A DNA stretch of 5,451 bases, from positions 1 through 5,451 of the forward strand of contig JAEOTI010000629.1 of assembly GCA_016839955.1 (NCBI GenBank), written 5' to 3'. The translations under genes were made by a program, and so were the position numbers. Of this stretch, positions 1 through 5,190 are shown in pieces (positions within the stretch are counted from its first letter, which is position 1; every line of letters begins with the position of its first letter). The stretch is from Candidatus Hodarchaeota archaeon (lineage in GTDB: Archaea; Asgardarchaeota; Heimdallarchaeia; Hodarchaeales; YT1-057). Under the pieces are notes generated by a model. That model saw only the letters and a list, made by a program, of their open reading frames with translations. It was not told the origin of the DNA and made no database searches.

Positions 1-173
1 AAAAAGGAACATTTCAAGTCGTGGCAAATCCCGATAAACCCGTTACTTCACAATCTGGTACTCCAAATAGTAATGCTTCAACTGTTGCAATACCTGAGAG
101 CCTGTTATTAATCACATCATTAGGAATTGGTTCGGGAAGTGTAGTACTCTTTGGTCGTCCTCGGAGGAAATAA
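1..173 (+). CDS. C-terminal end of a membrane-anchored surface protein (5' end outside window)
   Basis: An open frame enters from the left edge (first full codon at 3) and ends at TAA 171-173, giving the last 56 residues. About 20 residues are Ser/Thr/Asn/Pro-rich and look like a flexible extracellular linker, with one N-A-S sequon. A hydrophobic stretch follows, beginning I-P-E-S-L-L-L-I and ending V-V-L-F, and the protein closes with the basic tail G-R-P-R-R-K. This is the layout of a type I membrane anchor or of a PEP-CTERM-like sorting signal: a PE motif, one membrane helix with glycines, and an Arg cluster at the extreme C-terminus. The rest of the protein is not visible, so no function is assigned. 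The ribosome binding site of the next gene lies inside its last codons, and the gap to that gene is only 2 nt, so the two are probably co-transcribed. Confidence 0.7.
   Translation, partial: KGTFQVVANPDKPVTSQSGTPNSNASTVAIPESLLLITSLGIGSGSVVLFGRPRRK
163..167 (+). promoter_or_regulatory. Ribosome binding site deciding a TTG start
   Basis: GGAGG lies in the last sense codons of the upstream gene and is 8 nt from TTG 176. It matches the anti-Shine-Dalgarno sequence of archaeal 16S rRNA. It supports TTG 176 as the start although no ATG is present there, and it indicates translation from a polycistronic mRNA. Confidence 0.7.
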
Positions 174-175
174 TT

Positions 176-853
176 TTGAAACAAAGTACGCATTATTTCT
201 TCGGGATTGGAGTGGCCTCACTCATCAGTTATTTGACTATTCCAAGACTAGTTGAAGAAAGTACAGCTATCCGTATTACCACTACTCATTTAACCTTTAA
301 CATTACCAATTGGTTACTATTACTTATTCTAGTACCAGTTTGGGCAGGAATTGCTCTTTTACCAGATAAATTGGATATTTGGTCGTGTAAAGGACTGAAA
401 GAAGGAAAGATGTTCCATTGTCGACATCCGTACACCCATCATCCAGTTACTCTAAGTTATGCCTTTGTTCCCTTGCTGATCCCTGTAGTTGAATATTCTA
501 AAATAGTTCAAATAATAGGTTTCTTTCTCCAAATAAATAACCATGATTCATTGAATATTCCACCTAGATTGATAATTTATATCTCGCTACATATCTTCTT
601 TGTCTGGGGATCACACCTGTTACTTGATGCTTTGAATCCTGCAGGAATCCCTTTGGGAACTAAATCCATCTTTGCTCCTCGGCCACTACGTCACTATCTC
701 TGGAGCGAACTACGCCCTAATGTCCGTTCTTGGCGACTTGCACGTATCCATTATGATAACATAACAGCTAATAACGTTCTTTCTTTTATTGGACTTTTCA
801 CTACCGGATTTGTTTTTGGAAACGAATTTCTTCGGAGTTTAATTCTATCTTAA
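176..853 (+). CDS. DUF457/YdjM-family membrane-bound metal-dependent hydrolase
   Basis: This 225-aa polytopic membrane protein carries the conserved blocks of the DUF457 family (YdjM/YbcI-like, annotated as membrane-bound metal-dependent hydrolases). These are an early His (H6) before a glycine-rich helix, L-P-D-K-L-D at 62-67 (family pattern LPDxD), a His-rich H-C-R-H-P-Y-T-H-H-P at 81-90 (family pattern HRGxTHS), and S-H-L-L-L-D-A-L-N-P-A-G at 146-157 with H147 and D151. The His and Asp residues are the expected metal ligands. Membrane helices are likely near 8-22, 46-62, 93-120, 131-150 and 200-221. The length is typical of the family. The physiological substrate is unknown; bacterial relatives have been linked to membrane or envelope stress. 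The start is TTG 176, chosen for the GGAGG 8 nt upstream. It follows the preceding surface-protein gene by 2 nt. Confidence 0.8.
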   Translation: MKQSTHYFFGIGVASLISYLTIPRLVEESTAIRITTTHLTFNITNWLLLLILVPVWAGIALLPDKLDIWSCKGLKEGKMFHCRHPYTHHPVTLSYAFVPLLIPVVEYSKIVQIIGFFLQINNHDSLNIPPRLIIYISLHIFFVWGSHLLLDALNPAGIPLGTKSIFAPRPLRHYLWSELRPNVRSWRLARIHYDNITANNVLSFIGLFTTGFVFGNEFLRSLILS

Positions 854-858
854 AGCGT

Positions 859-878
859 TGGATCATTATAAAGATCCA
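859..878. promoter_or_regulatory. Candidate promoter: TATA-like box inside a perfect inverted repeat
   Basis: TGGATC (859-864) and GATCCA (873-878) are perfect inverted arms around the 8-nt spacer ATTATAAA. The spacer is itself a good archaeal TATA element centred near 868. A start site 26-27 nt downstream would fall near 895, giving an almost leaderless mRNA for the gene starting at 898/901. The symmetric arms could bind a dimeric repressor that competes with TBP. In RNA they could also form a weak hairpin ending the preceding operon, but no T-run follows, so the promoter/operator reading is preferred. Confidence 0.5.
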
Positions 879-900
879 TTTCCATAATAATTGACTTTTG

Positions 901-1938
901 ATGAAGTTCCTTTGGAGAAGTATGTTAGTACTAATTATCCTGCAATTAATTATATTACAACCTCAAAATAGTCATTCTATGGTTCAGTCATCTTCTGAAC
1001 CTTTGATCTTCTCTTTAGATTTCATTCCCTTAGAGGTCGATTTTTCTCAAGATTCTTATACATGGGAACAATCTTATTCGCAACTATCCTTTCAAGAAGA
1101 AACCAAATTTGTCCTTGAACTTGATCCTATGAACTCTTCTGGCTATCTTAAAACACTTGTAGTTAATCTGACAATCAATGGATTGATTACAACTAAGCAA
1201 TTTGAGGATTCAGACTACTGCTTTACTTCTCCAACCCAATTAGCAATGTGGGTAAATACATCGGTCCAGAAAATTGATCATTCAGTAGATATCTCTCTAG
1301 AATTCTCTTTTGACTGGAGTTACACCCAAGCCTCTATTTTAATTTATACTGCAAATTTTGTAAGTTTTGAACGACTACCAAAGACAACAATGGAATTAAT
1401 GTCGGTTCCGCTTTTGTCTAATTGGAACTCGTATGATATCAGCTCGTATATTCCGCGAGATTTTGAGTATAAGTCCTATTCATTTCTTGGCAATACTACT
1501 GTGAATAACCGAGTCAACCTTCATATAAGCTTACAGTTAATTGGTTTAGAAAGCCCTTGGGTGCAAGTTTTTGTAGATGGAAATCGTGTTGAATCCGATA
1601 TTAGTACAGAATTATGGATTAATGAGACATTCAAAGTAGCTTCGAATCGAAAACTTACACTCCCCCTAAAAGTTAAAATTCATCCAGATCGGATTTATGA
1701 CAGATATAAGTCTTTTACTCTTCAACTACAGGTCTTAGCTTCCTATTCTCAAAGTCTTGATGACCGAGATCTGTTACGAGAAGAATTAATTAATCGACTA
1801 CCACAAATCCCCCCTGAAGTTGGCAGGATTCTAACTTTGAACCTTGTTGGCTTGCCCTTACTATTCTTTCGGAAAAAACGGTTGGAAGAATTAGCAGTTG
1901 ATGACTCTCCTGAAGAAATTGAGGAGGTAATTCTTTAA
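901..1938 (+). CDS. Secreted or membrane-anchored protein with large extracytoplasmic domain, family not recognised
   Basis: This is a 345-aa protein of unknown family. Residues 1-27 form a signal sequence or N-terminal anchor: K2 and R6, then a long I/L core 8-19, then small polar residues. Residues 28-305 are rich in alternating hydrophobic/polar segments, Ser, Thr and aromatic residues, as in beta-sandwich ectodomains. There are five N-x-S/T sequons (N78, N89, N119, N198, N241) and only one Cys (C107). Residues 306-323 are a short hydrophobic segment followed by F-R-K-K-R, a stop-transfer signal, and then an acidic tail of about 18 residues. The predicted topology is outside domain, one C-terminal helix, short inside tail. 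ATG 901 is chosen; an in-frame TTG at 898 would add one residue, and no ribosome binding site is visible, consistent with a leaderless mRNA from the TATA element at 865-872. The next gene begins 1 nt after the stop, so they form one unit. The function is unknown; a receptor-like or assembly role is inference. Confidence 0.75.
   Translation: MKFLWRSMLVLIILQLIILQPQNSHSMVQSSSEPLIFSLDFIPLEVDFSQDSYTWEQSYSQLSFQEETKFVLELDPMNSSGYLKTLVVNLTINGLITTKQFEDSDYCFTSPTQLAMWVNTSVQKIDHSVDISLEFSFDWSYTQASILIYTANFVSFERLPKTTMELMSVPLLSNWNSYDISSYIPRDFEYKSYSFLGNTTVNNRVNLHISLQLIGLESPWVQVFVDGNRVESDISTELWINETFKVASNRKLTLPLKVKIHPDRIYDRYKSFTLQLQVLASYSQSLDDRDLLREELINRLPQIPPEVGRILTLNLVGLPLLFFRKKRLEELAVDDSPEEIEEVIL
1921..1928 (+). 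promoter_or_regulatory. Strong ribosome binding site for the downstream coupled gene
   Basis: GAGGAGGT lies in the last codons of the preceding gene (encoding E-E-V) and is 11 nt from ATG 1940. GGAGGT is a full match to the archaeal anti-Shine-Dalgarno core. With a 1-nt gap between stop and start it indicates translational coupling. Confidence 0.7.
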
Positions 1939-1939
1939 G

Positions 1940-3175
1940 ATGATTCAACGTATAGGAGCAATTCTTGCACCCATTATTACTGTCATTGTTGGTGTGCTTA
2001 TTAATCTTAGTCCAATGACCATTGCTATTGTAACAATCATTGTAGCCTTTCCTGCAAGTCTTTACAGTCGTAGTCTTCTTCTCCATGATAAACTAGCAGA
2101 TAAATGTTTGGTCTATCATTTCAACAATAAAAATAATTTTATTCTGTATAATTACCCTCAACATACAGTCCAGATTATCGGTTTTTATAAATTACAGGGA
2201 CAATCTGCCCTTAATTTTACAAATAATGATTCTGAATTGAAGTTATCACTTTTTGAACTTCATGGAGATTCCATTTTGAGTGTTAGAGTCCTTAAGGATG
2301 AACCATTCAATGAGTATTCTTTTGTTATTGCTTTAATTGAACGAGAGATTAACTATATTGCTCAAAATAATCCTGAGACCCTTATTGAGGAAATTGAACC
2401 GGATGAGCTTCAAAATGTCTGTAAATCCTTTGGATTAACCCCAAGACTCTGTGAATTAAACTTTAAGATGGAAGATGAAACAAAAGTTTGGAATCAAATA
2501 CCAGAAGAACCTGAAACAATTACAGACTTACAAAAAAAATTTGAAAAAGTGAATGATATTAAAGAGGTTAAAAATAAACCCGATGAAGTAGATCAAGAAA
2601 AAATAGAAATGAATTTTCATCCTTTTTCCAATAATGATCTCTCAAATGATGAAGTCATCGAGGAAAAAAGAATAGAAAAGCAACAATCTGAATCTAACTC
2701 TATCCCAGAACTGCAACCAGCTTTGGAGTTACTTCAACCAGAACCACCAAAAGCTCAAACTAAATCGTCTAAAATATTTCGTATTAAGAAGAATCCGACA
2801 CTTGACACTTTTATAGACAAAACGACTTTATTACCTTCATCTGACAATTTTATTATCTCCAAACTTACTAAGATCTTTAACAAACTACAACAAGACGTTC
2901 AAGAAAAACAAGATAATAAAAACCAATATACATTCACTCAAAAAAAGGTCTCTGCACGTATGGCTACCCGAGATATCATTATTTTCTTAGAGAGTTTGGC
3001 AGAACTTAATGCTTCTCAACTTAATCTCATCGCTCAAGAGAGAGATCGCCTGCAGCACTATATTACTAAAAATCTGAATCTAACGGAAAATAAATCCCTT
3101 AATCCAGATACTCACTGGGACTATTTACAAGGTGCAGTTGAGATTGTAACTGTTATTCTCAAATTATTAACCTAA
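1940..3175 (+). CDS. Membrane protein with two N-terminal helices, acidic disordered linker and helical C-terminal domain, family not recognised
   Basis: This is a 411-aa protein of unknown family. Two hydrophobic segments at about 5-22 and 26-44 form a hairpin, separated by N-L-S-P, with L-Y-S-R following the second, which places the remainder in the cytoplasm. Residues 45-175 look like a compact alpha/beta domain, with strands near 56-60, 67-71, 76-84 and 111-118 and a helix near 127-142. Residues 176-275 are low-complexity and rich in E, K, N, Q and P, so they are probably disordered. Residues 303-411 are helical and include an amphipathic R-M-A-T-R-D-I-I-I-F-L-E-S-L block and a hydrophobic C-terminal helix. 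ATG 1940 lies 1 nt past the upstream stop and follows a strong GGAGGT. The coupling suggests it partners the ectodomain protein, with this subunit as the cytoplasmic half. Some resemblance to membrane-tethered components of archaeal secretion or DNA-transfer systems was considered but is too weak to name. Confidence 0.75.
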   Translation: MIQRIGAILAPIITVIVGVLINLSPMTIAIVTIIVAFPASLYSRSLLLHDKLADKCLVYHFNNKNNFILYNYPQHTVQIIGFYKLQGQSALNFTNNDSELKLSLFELHGDSILSVRVLKDEPFNEYSFVIALIEREINYIAQNNPETLIEEIEPDELQNVCKSFGLTPRLCELNFKMEDETKVWNQIPEEPETITDLQKKFEKVNDIKEVKNKPDEVDQEKIEMNFHPFSNNDLSNDEVIEEKRIEKQQSESNSIPELQPALELLQPEPPKAQTKSSKIFRIKKNPTLDTFIDKTTLLPSSDNFIISKLTKIFNKLQQDVQEKQDNKNQYTFTQKKVSARMATRDIIIFLESLAELNASQLNLIAQERDRLQHYITKNLNLTENKSLNPDTHWDYLQGAVEIVTVILKLLT

Positions 3176-3180
3176 AATTT

Positions 3181-3236
3181 ATCAGATTTTTGAAAGGAAT
3201 ATATTTTGATCAGATTTTTGAAAGGAATATATTTTG
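3181..3236. repeat. Exact 28-bp tandem duplication
   Basis: Two identical, adjacent 28-bp units occupy 3181-3208 and 3209-3236 with no mismatch. The unit begins ATCAGATTTTTG and ends GGAATATATTTTG. The match stops precisely at both ends, so there are exactly 2.0 copies. It starts 6 nt after the stop codon of the plus-strand gene, in non-coding DNA. Each unit contains a purine-rich GAAAGG followed by AATATATTTT, which resembles a BRE-TATA pair on the plus strand, but no plus-strand gene follows within the usual distance. A recent slippage event or a repeated protein-binding site are both possible. Confidence 0.95.
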
Positions 3237-3307
3237 CTAAGATAACATTCGAATCTAATTAAGGTATTTTCATCGCTCACGACCTTCCGATATCAAATCC
3301 GATGCAG

Positions 3308-3344
3308 TTTTTTTTGATGATATATGGAAGATAGGCCTTTTTTT
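3308..3344 (+). terminator. Probable T-run terminators of the plus-strand two-gene unit
   Basis: Two T-tracts occur on the plus strand, eight T at 3308-3315 and seven T at 3338-3344. They lie about 130-170 nt after the stop of the upstream gene and before the convergent minus-strand gene. Archaeal RNA polymerase terminates at such T-runs without needing a hairpin. No strong stem precedes either run. Confidence 0.45.
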
Positions 3345-3365
3345 GGATTGCATAAGTTGAATAAC

Positions 3366-3542
3366 TTAATTAATTCGTTTTTCTCGTTCTTTATCGTTTT
3401 GAGGGATAATTCCTTCTTTTGAAAGTCTTTCATTCAAGATTTCTCTGATTGCCTGACTACGATTCTTGAATTTTCCCATACTTACCAACGCATCCAGTTT
3501 TTCAACAAAATTTGATTCGAGTTTAACAGGAATTACTGGCAT
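3366..3542 (-). CDS. Small ribbon-helix-helix (CopG/Arc-type) DNA-binding protein
   Basis: This frame reads from ATG 3542-3540 to TAA 3368-3366 and encodes 58 residues. Residues 3-9 (V-I-P-V-K-L-E) form the DNA-contacting beta strand. Helix A covers about 10-21 (N-F-V-E-K-L-D-A-L-V). A turn with G23 and the typical N-R-S-Q-A-I-R-E-I-L at 27-36 starts helix B, which ends near 41. The pattern of strand, LD-x-L, G and RSxAIR matches the ribbon-helix-helix fold of CopG/Arc/MetJ and archaeal antitoxin-type regulators. The tail is charged. Such proteins act as dimers, inserting a two-stranded sheet into the DNA major groove at short palindromes. It lies 110 nt downstream of the TFB-like gene on the same strand. 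No toxin-like gene adjoins it, so a stand-alone regulator is preferred to an antitoxin. It has no good ribosome binding site, consistent with a leaderless mRNA. Confidence 0.8.
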   Translation of the reverse strand: MPVIPVKLESNFVEKLDALVSMGKFKNRSQAIREILNERLSKEGIIPQNDKEREKRIN

Positions 3543-3563
3543 TTTAATTCATAAAATATAGGA

Positions 3564-3579
3564 AAGTCTATACTTATGG
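3564..3579 (-). promoter_or_regulatory. Candidate promoter/operator of the RHH gene
   Basis: On the minus strand an A-T-A-A-G-T-A-T-A-G element centred near 3571 is 26-30 nt upstream of ATG 3542, where a TATA box for a leaderless mRNA would be. It overlaps a short inverted repeat, AAGT (3564-3567) and ACTT (3572-3575) around CTAT. Sites of this size suit RHH dimers, so autoregulation is possible. The arms are only 4 bp, so this is weak evidence. Confidence 0.3.
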
Positions 3580-3620
3580 AGATTACTGTTTTCGTGAATA
3601 AAATCGATAATTTACTTTGC

Positions 3621-3642
3621 TCAAGATTTCTGTCTTGAAATC
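3621..3642. repeat. Overlapping inverted repeats downstream of the TFB-like gene
   Basis: TCAAGA (3621-3626) pairs with TCTTGA (3633-3638) around 6 nt, and GATTTC (3625-3630) pairs with GAAATC (3637-3642) around 6 nt. The two stems share bases and are mutually exclusive. On the minus strand they begin about 10 nt after the stop codon at 3653. They could be a 3'-end RNA structure or a protein site before the RHH gene. No T-run directly follows on the minus strand, so a simple terminator is not clear. Confidence 0.4.
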
Positions 3643-3652
3643 GTGTTCCTAG

Positions 3653-4873
3653 TCATCCAATCAGAGTATCAGGCAATCCATTTTTTTTTAACCATGGTGG
3701 TCCTTTTCCAGAATCAAAGAAATAACCTTGGAAAAATAAAAAATTTTCAAATTGATACATTAAATTATCACATAAAATTTCCATGGTAGTTAATCTAAAT
3801 AAATCATTTACCAATGAATGACAATTCAAAAAGTAAGTAGAAGTCACTTTTTCTTCAAAAGTGATAACTTTATTATTTTCCATGCGATACAAGTTACCCC
3901 ATAACAACTCCAAAAAGTTTACAATTTGATCTTTTGGTAGAAACGTTACAAGCTGTTCTCGATATGAATCAGCATCAATTTCTGGTAAAATCATCTCCGG
4001 AGATAATATCTCTTGTTTTACTTTCAGGTCTCGTAAGACTGCCTTCGCACGGTGAATCTGATCAATAAATTTAGTACTTTGAACTTGTTTCGTGAATGAA
4101 AAAGGACAGTCCAAAAAATCTTCCACAGCTAGACTGACAATTGCATGAGCATAGGCTTCTAATGTTTGTGGTCTTCGAGAAGAATCAGATAGTTGAGTAA
4201 TGAGTTCATTGGATCGATGAAAGATACACCTTCGAAATTCCATCACACCATCTTGGACAGGAAATGAATATGTAGTAATAACCTCTAAAATAAGGTTTCG
4301 TAAGATATCATAAGTGCAAGTATTGATTTCTAATTGTTGATCTCGCCAAAAGCCATTTCGAGCTAAATAACCTCTAGCGAGAAGAATTTCCTTTTGAGAA
4401 ATATTAATTCCAAAATTCTCTTTGATCTCTTCCAAAACTTGTTCTTTAATGACAGTGCGTTTGTGTTTTCGTAAATACATTTCAACTGCCCCTAAAATTA
4501 GGCAAATAGCCTTTTCAATGGTATTAGGTAGCCGTATTCCTTTCAATGTCAGTAATTCATGGACGAGTGGATCTAGTACTTGGAGAGGGAAGTATTCTGT
4601 AAAAATATTGGTGATATATCGATAAATCTGTTCTCGAGTTCTTGAACCTGAAGTCTCTTGACTCGTAATTTTACTCTGTAATGTTCTTAAACGACCATGT
4701 GGTCCAAAGAGAGACGGATCACCTTTACTAACGCCCATCAATGAGCCATTATACCAATGATATTCACGATAAAGAGGGTTAAAATGGTCTTGATACTCAG
4801 TTGAGCCAAAAATTATTTTTTCTGCTTGTTCTCTATTATCGAACTGTTCTTCTACGAGAGTCAAACTCAGCAC
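3653..4873 (-). CDS. Divergent TFB/TFIIB-like transcription factor lacking the zinc ribbon, with C-terminal extension
   Basis: This 406-aa protein resembles archaeal TFB, which binds the TBP-TATA complex and recruits RNA polymerase. Residues 60-81 (G-R-L-R-T-L-Q-S-K then R-T-R-E-Q-I-Y) align with the TFB linker (YRLRKWQSR...RN). Residues 78-173 match cyclin repeat 1: I-E-K-A-I at 119-123 in the helix-3 position, then A-V-E-M-Y-L-R, R-T, and a final L-A-R-G-Y-L-A-R-N. Residues 186-284 match cyclin repeat 2: R-R-P-Q-T-L-E-A-Y-A-H-A-I-V-S-L at 233-248, then a helix-turn-helix-like end at R-A-K-A-V-L-R-D-L. Residues 285-406 are an extra helical region absent from standard TFB of about 300 aa. The N-terminus begins where the zinc ribbon normally ends (L-T-L-V-E-E-Q-F-D versus GLVxEExxID), and no CxxC pair exists; upstream codons in this frame contain TGA and TAG. 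GTG 4873 is the longest start; TTG 4864 is 6 nt behind AGGTG and may be the real one. It may act as an alternative, regulatory or inhibitory TFB. Confidence 0.7.
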   Translation of the reverse strand: MLSLTLVEEQFDNREQAEKIIFGSTEYQDHFNPLYREYHWYNGSLMGVSKGDPSLFGPHGRLRTLQSKITSQETSGSRTREQIYRYITNIFTEYFPLQVLDPLVHELLTLKGIRLPNTIEKAICLILGAVEMYLRKHKRTVIKEQVLEEIKENFGINISQKEILLARGYLARNGFWRDQQLEINTCTYDILRNLILEVITTYSFPVQDGVMEFRRCIFHRSNELITQLSDSSRRPQTLEAYAHAIVSLAVEDFLDCPFSFTKQVQSTKFIDQIHRAKAVLRDLKVKQEILSPEMILPEIDADSYREQLVTFLPKDQIVNFLELLWGNLYRMENNKVITFEEKVTSTYFLNCHSLVNDLFRLTTMEILCDNLMYQFENFLFFQGYFFDSGKGPPWLKKNGLPDTLIG

Positions 4874-4877
4874 CTTT
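4871..4877 (-). promoter_or_regulatory. Ribosome binding site-like AAAGGTG at the start of the TFB-like gene
   Basis: On the minus strand AAAGGTG overlaps the GTG 4873 codon and ends 6 nt before an in-frame TTG at 4864-4862. AGGTG is complementary to the 3' end of archaeal 16S rRNA, so it argues that translation starts at TTG 4864, giving 403 residues, rather than at GTG 4873. Confidence 0.4.
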
Positions 4878-4894
4878 CAGATAATTTTATCTGA
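4877..4894. promoter_or_regulatory. Inverted repeat with 8-bp arms at the start of the TFB-like gene
   Basis: TCAGATAA (4877-4884) and TTATCTGA (4887-4894) are perfect inverted arms separated by 2 nt. On the minus strand the centre reads GATAAAATTATC, which resembles a TATA box; 26-27 nt further it would give a start site near 4861, close to TTG 4864. The element therefore may be an operator covering the promoter, or, if transcription starts further upstream, a 5' UTR site next to the ribosome binding site. The factor that binds is unknown; the downstream RHH protein is one candidate. Confidence 0.5.
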
Positions 4895-4897
4895 CAT

Positions 4898-5148
4898 ACT
4901 GAGTTTCAACTACAATAGCCAATGTGATCTGTTTTTGTAGATTTAGAACAAAAAATGTCGAAAATGGGTCCTTTAGTCTTATATAGTTTAAATTAATCCT
5001 TTTTATTTGTTAATTTTATCAGGAATTTTTCCGATATTATTGGTCTTTAAGAAAGTTAAACTAACAGAAATAAGAATTTCGATTTTAAAGAAATTTTAAT
5101 TTTAATTTTGTCAAATAAAATGATTTAAACTGTTCCTTTTTGTGTTTT
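4898..5148. other. AT-rich divergent spacer without recognisable genes
   Basis: The gap between the divergent starts at 4873 and 5191 is about 317 bp. Both strands were read for short frames; the longest plausible one starting with ATG (near 4958) ends after 13 codons, and no RNA gene is recognised. The DNA is very AT-rich, with a small GGAA-TTT-TTCC dyad at 5022-5032 and short dyads around 4927-4940. It probably holds regulatory DNA for both flanking genes. Confidence 0.6.
5092..5109. repeat. Three tandem copies of AATTTT
   Basis: The hexamer AATTTT occurs three times in a row without mismatch inside the divergent spacer. It is low-complexity and may give intrinsic DNA curvature. It could equally be a chance result of the high AT content. 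Confidence 0.6.
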
Positions 5149-5162
5149 TTCTTTAAAAAGAA
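5149..5162 (+). promoter_or_regulatory. Candidate promoter of the rightmost membrane protein gene, within a dyad
   Basis: TTTAAAAAG (5152-5160) is a TATA-like element about 35 nt before ATG 5191, which would place the start site near 5182 and leave a leader of about 9 nt. It lies in the dyad TTCTTT (5149-5154) and AAAGAA (5157-5162) with a 2-nt spacer. The high AT content makes this less specific than the other palindromes. A weak AGGT at 5180-5183 precedes the start codon. Confidence 0.35.
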
Positions 5163-5190
5163 CAGACTCCATAAAAAACAGGTAAAATGA

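Noticed and set aside
1790..2086. 98-codon open frame on the minus strand
   Set aside because: It runs antisense across the junction of two well-supported plus-strand genes, and its product is an odd Asn/Cys/Thr-rich sequence without domain features.
3181..3236. Start of a CRISPR array
   Set aside because: The two 28-bp copies are directly adjacent with no spacer between them, and there are only two.
3325..3420. About 32-codon plus-strand frame starting at ATG near 3325
   Set aside because: It overlaps the RHH gene in antisense, has a Phe-rich low-complexity product, and no start signal.
3366..3542. RHH protein as the antitoxin of a toxin-antitoxin pair
   Set aside because: No small toxin-like gene adjoins it on the same strand; the nearest same-strand gene is the 406-aa TFB-like protein.
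4422..4625. 67-codon open frame on the plus strand
   Set aside because: It is wholly antisense to the cyclin repeat 1 coding region of the TFB-like gene and has no ribosome binding site or recognisable motif.
4871..4880. Shared TGAAAGG between the tandem repeat units and the TFB-like gene start as a common regulatory motif
   Set aside because: Only seven bases match, the flanks differ, and the site next to the TFB-like gene is explained by a ribosome binding site.
4898..5190. A hidden RNA gene or small protein in the divergent spacer
   Set aside because: The region is strongly AT-rich with frequent stops in all frames and no extended stem structure; nothing could be supported.
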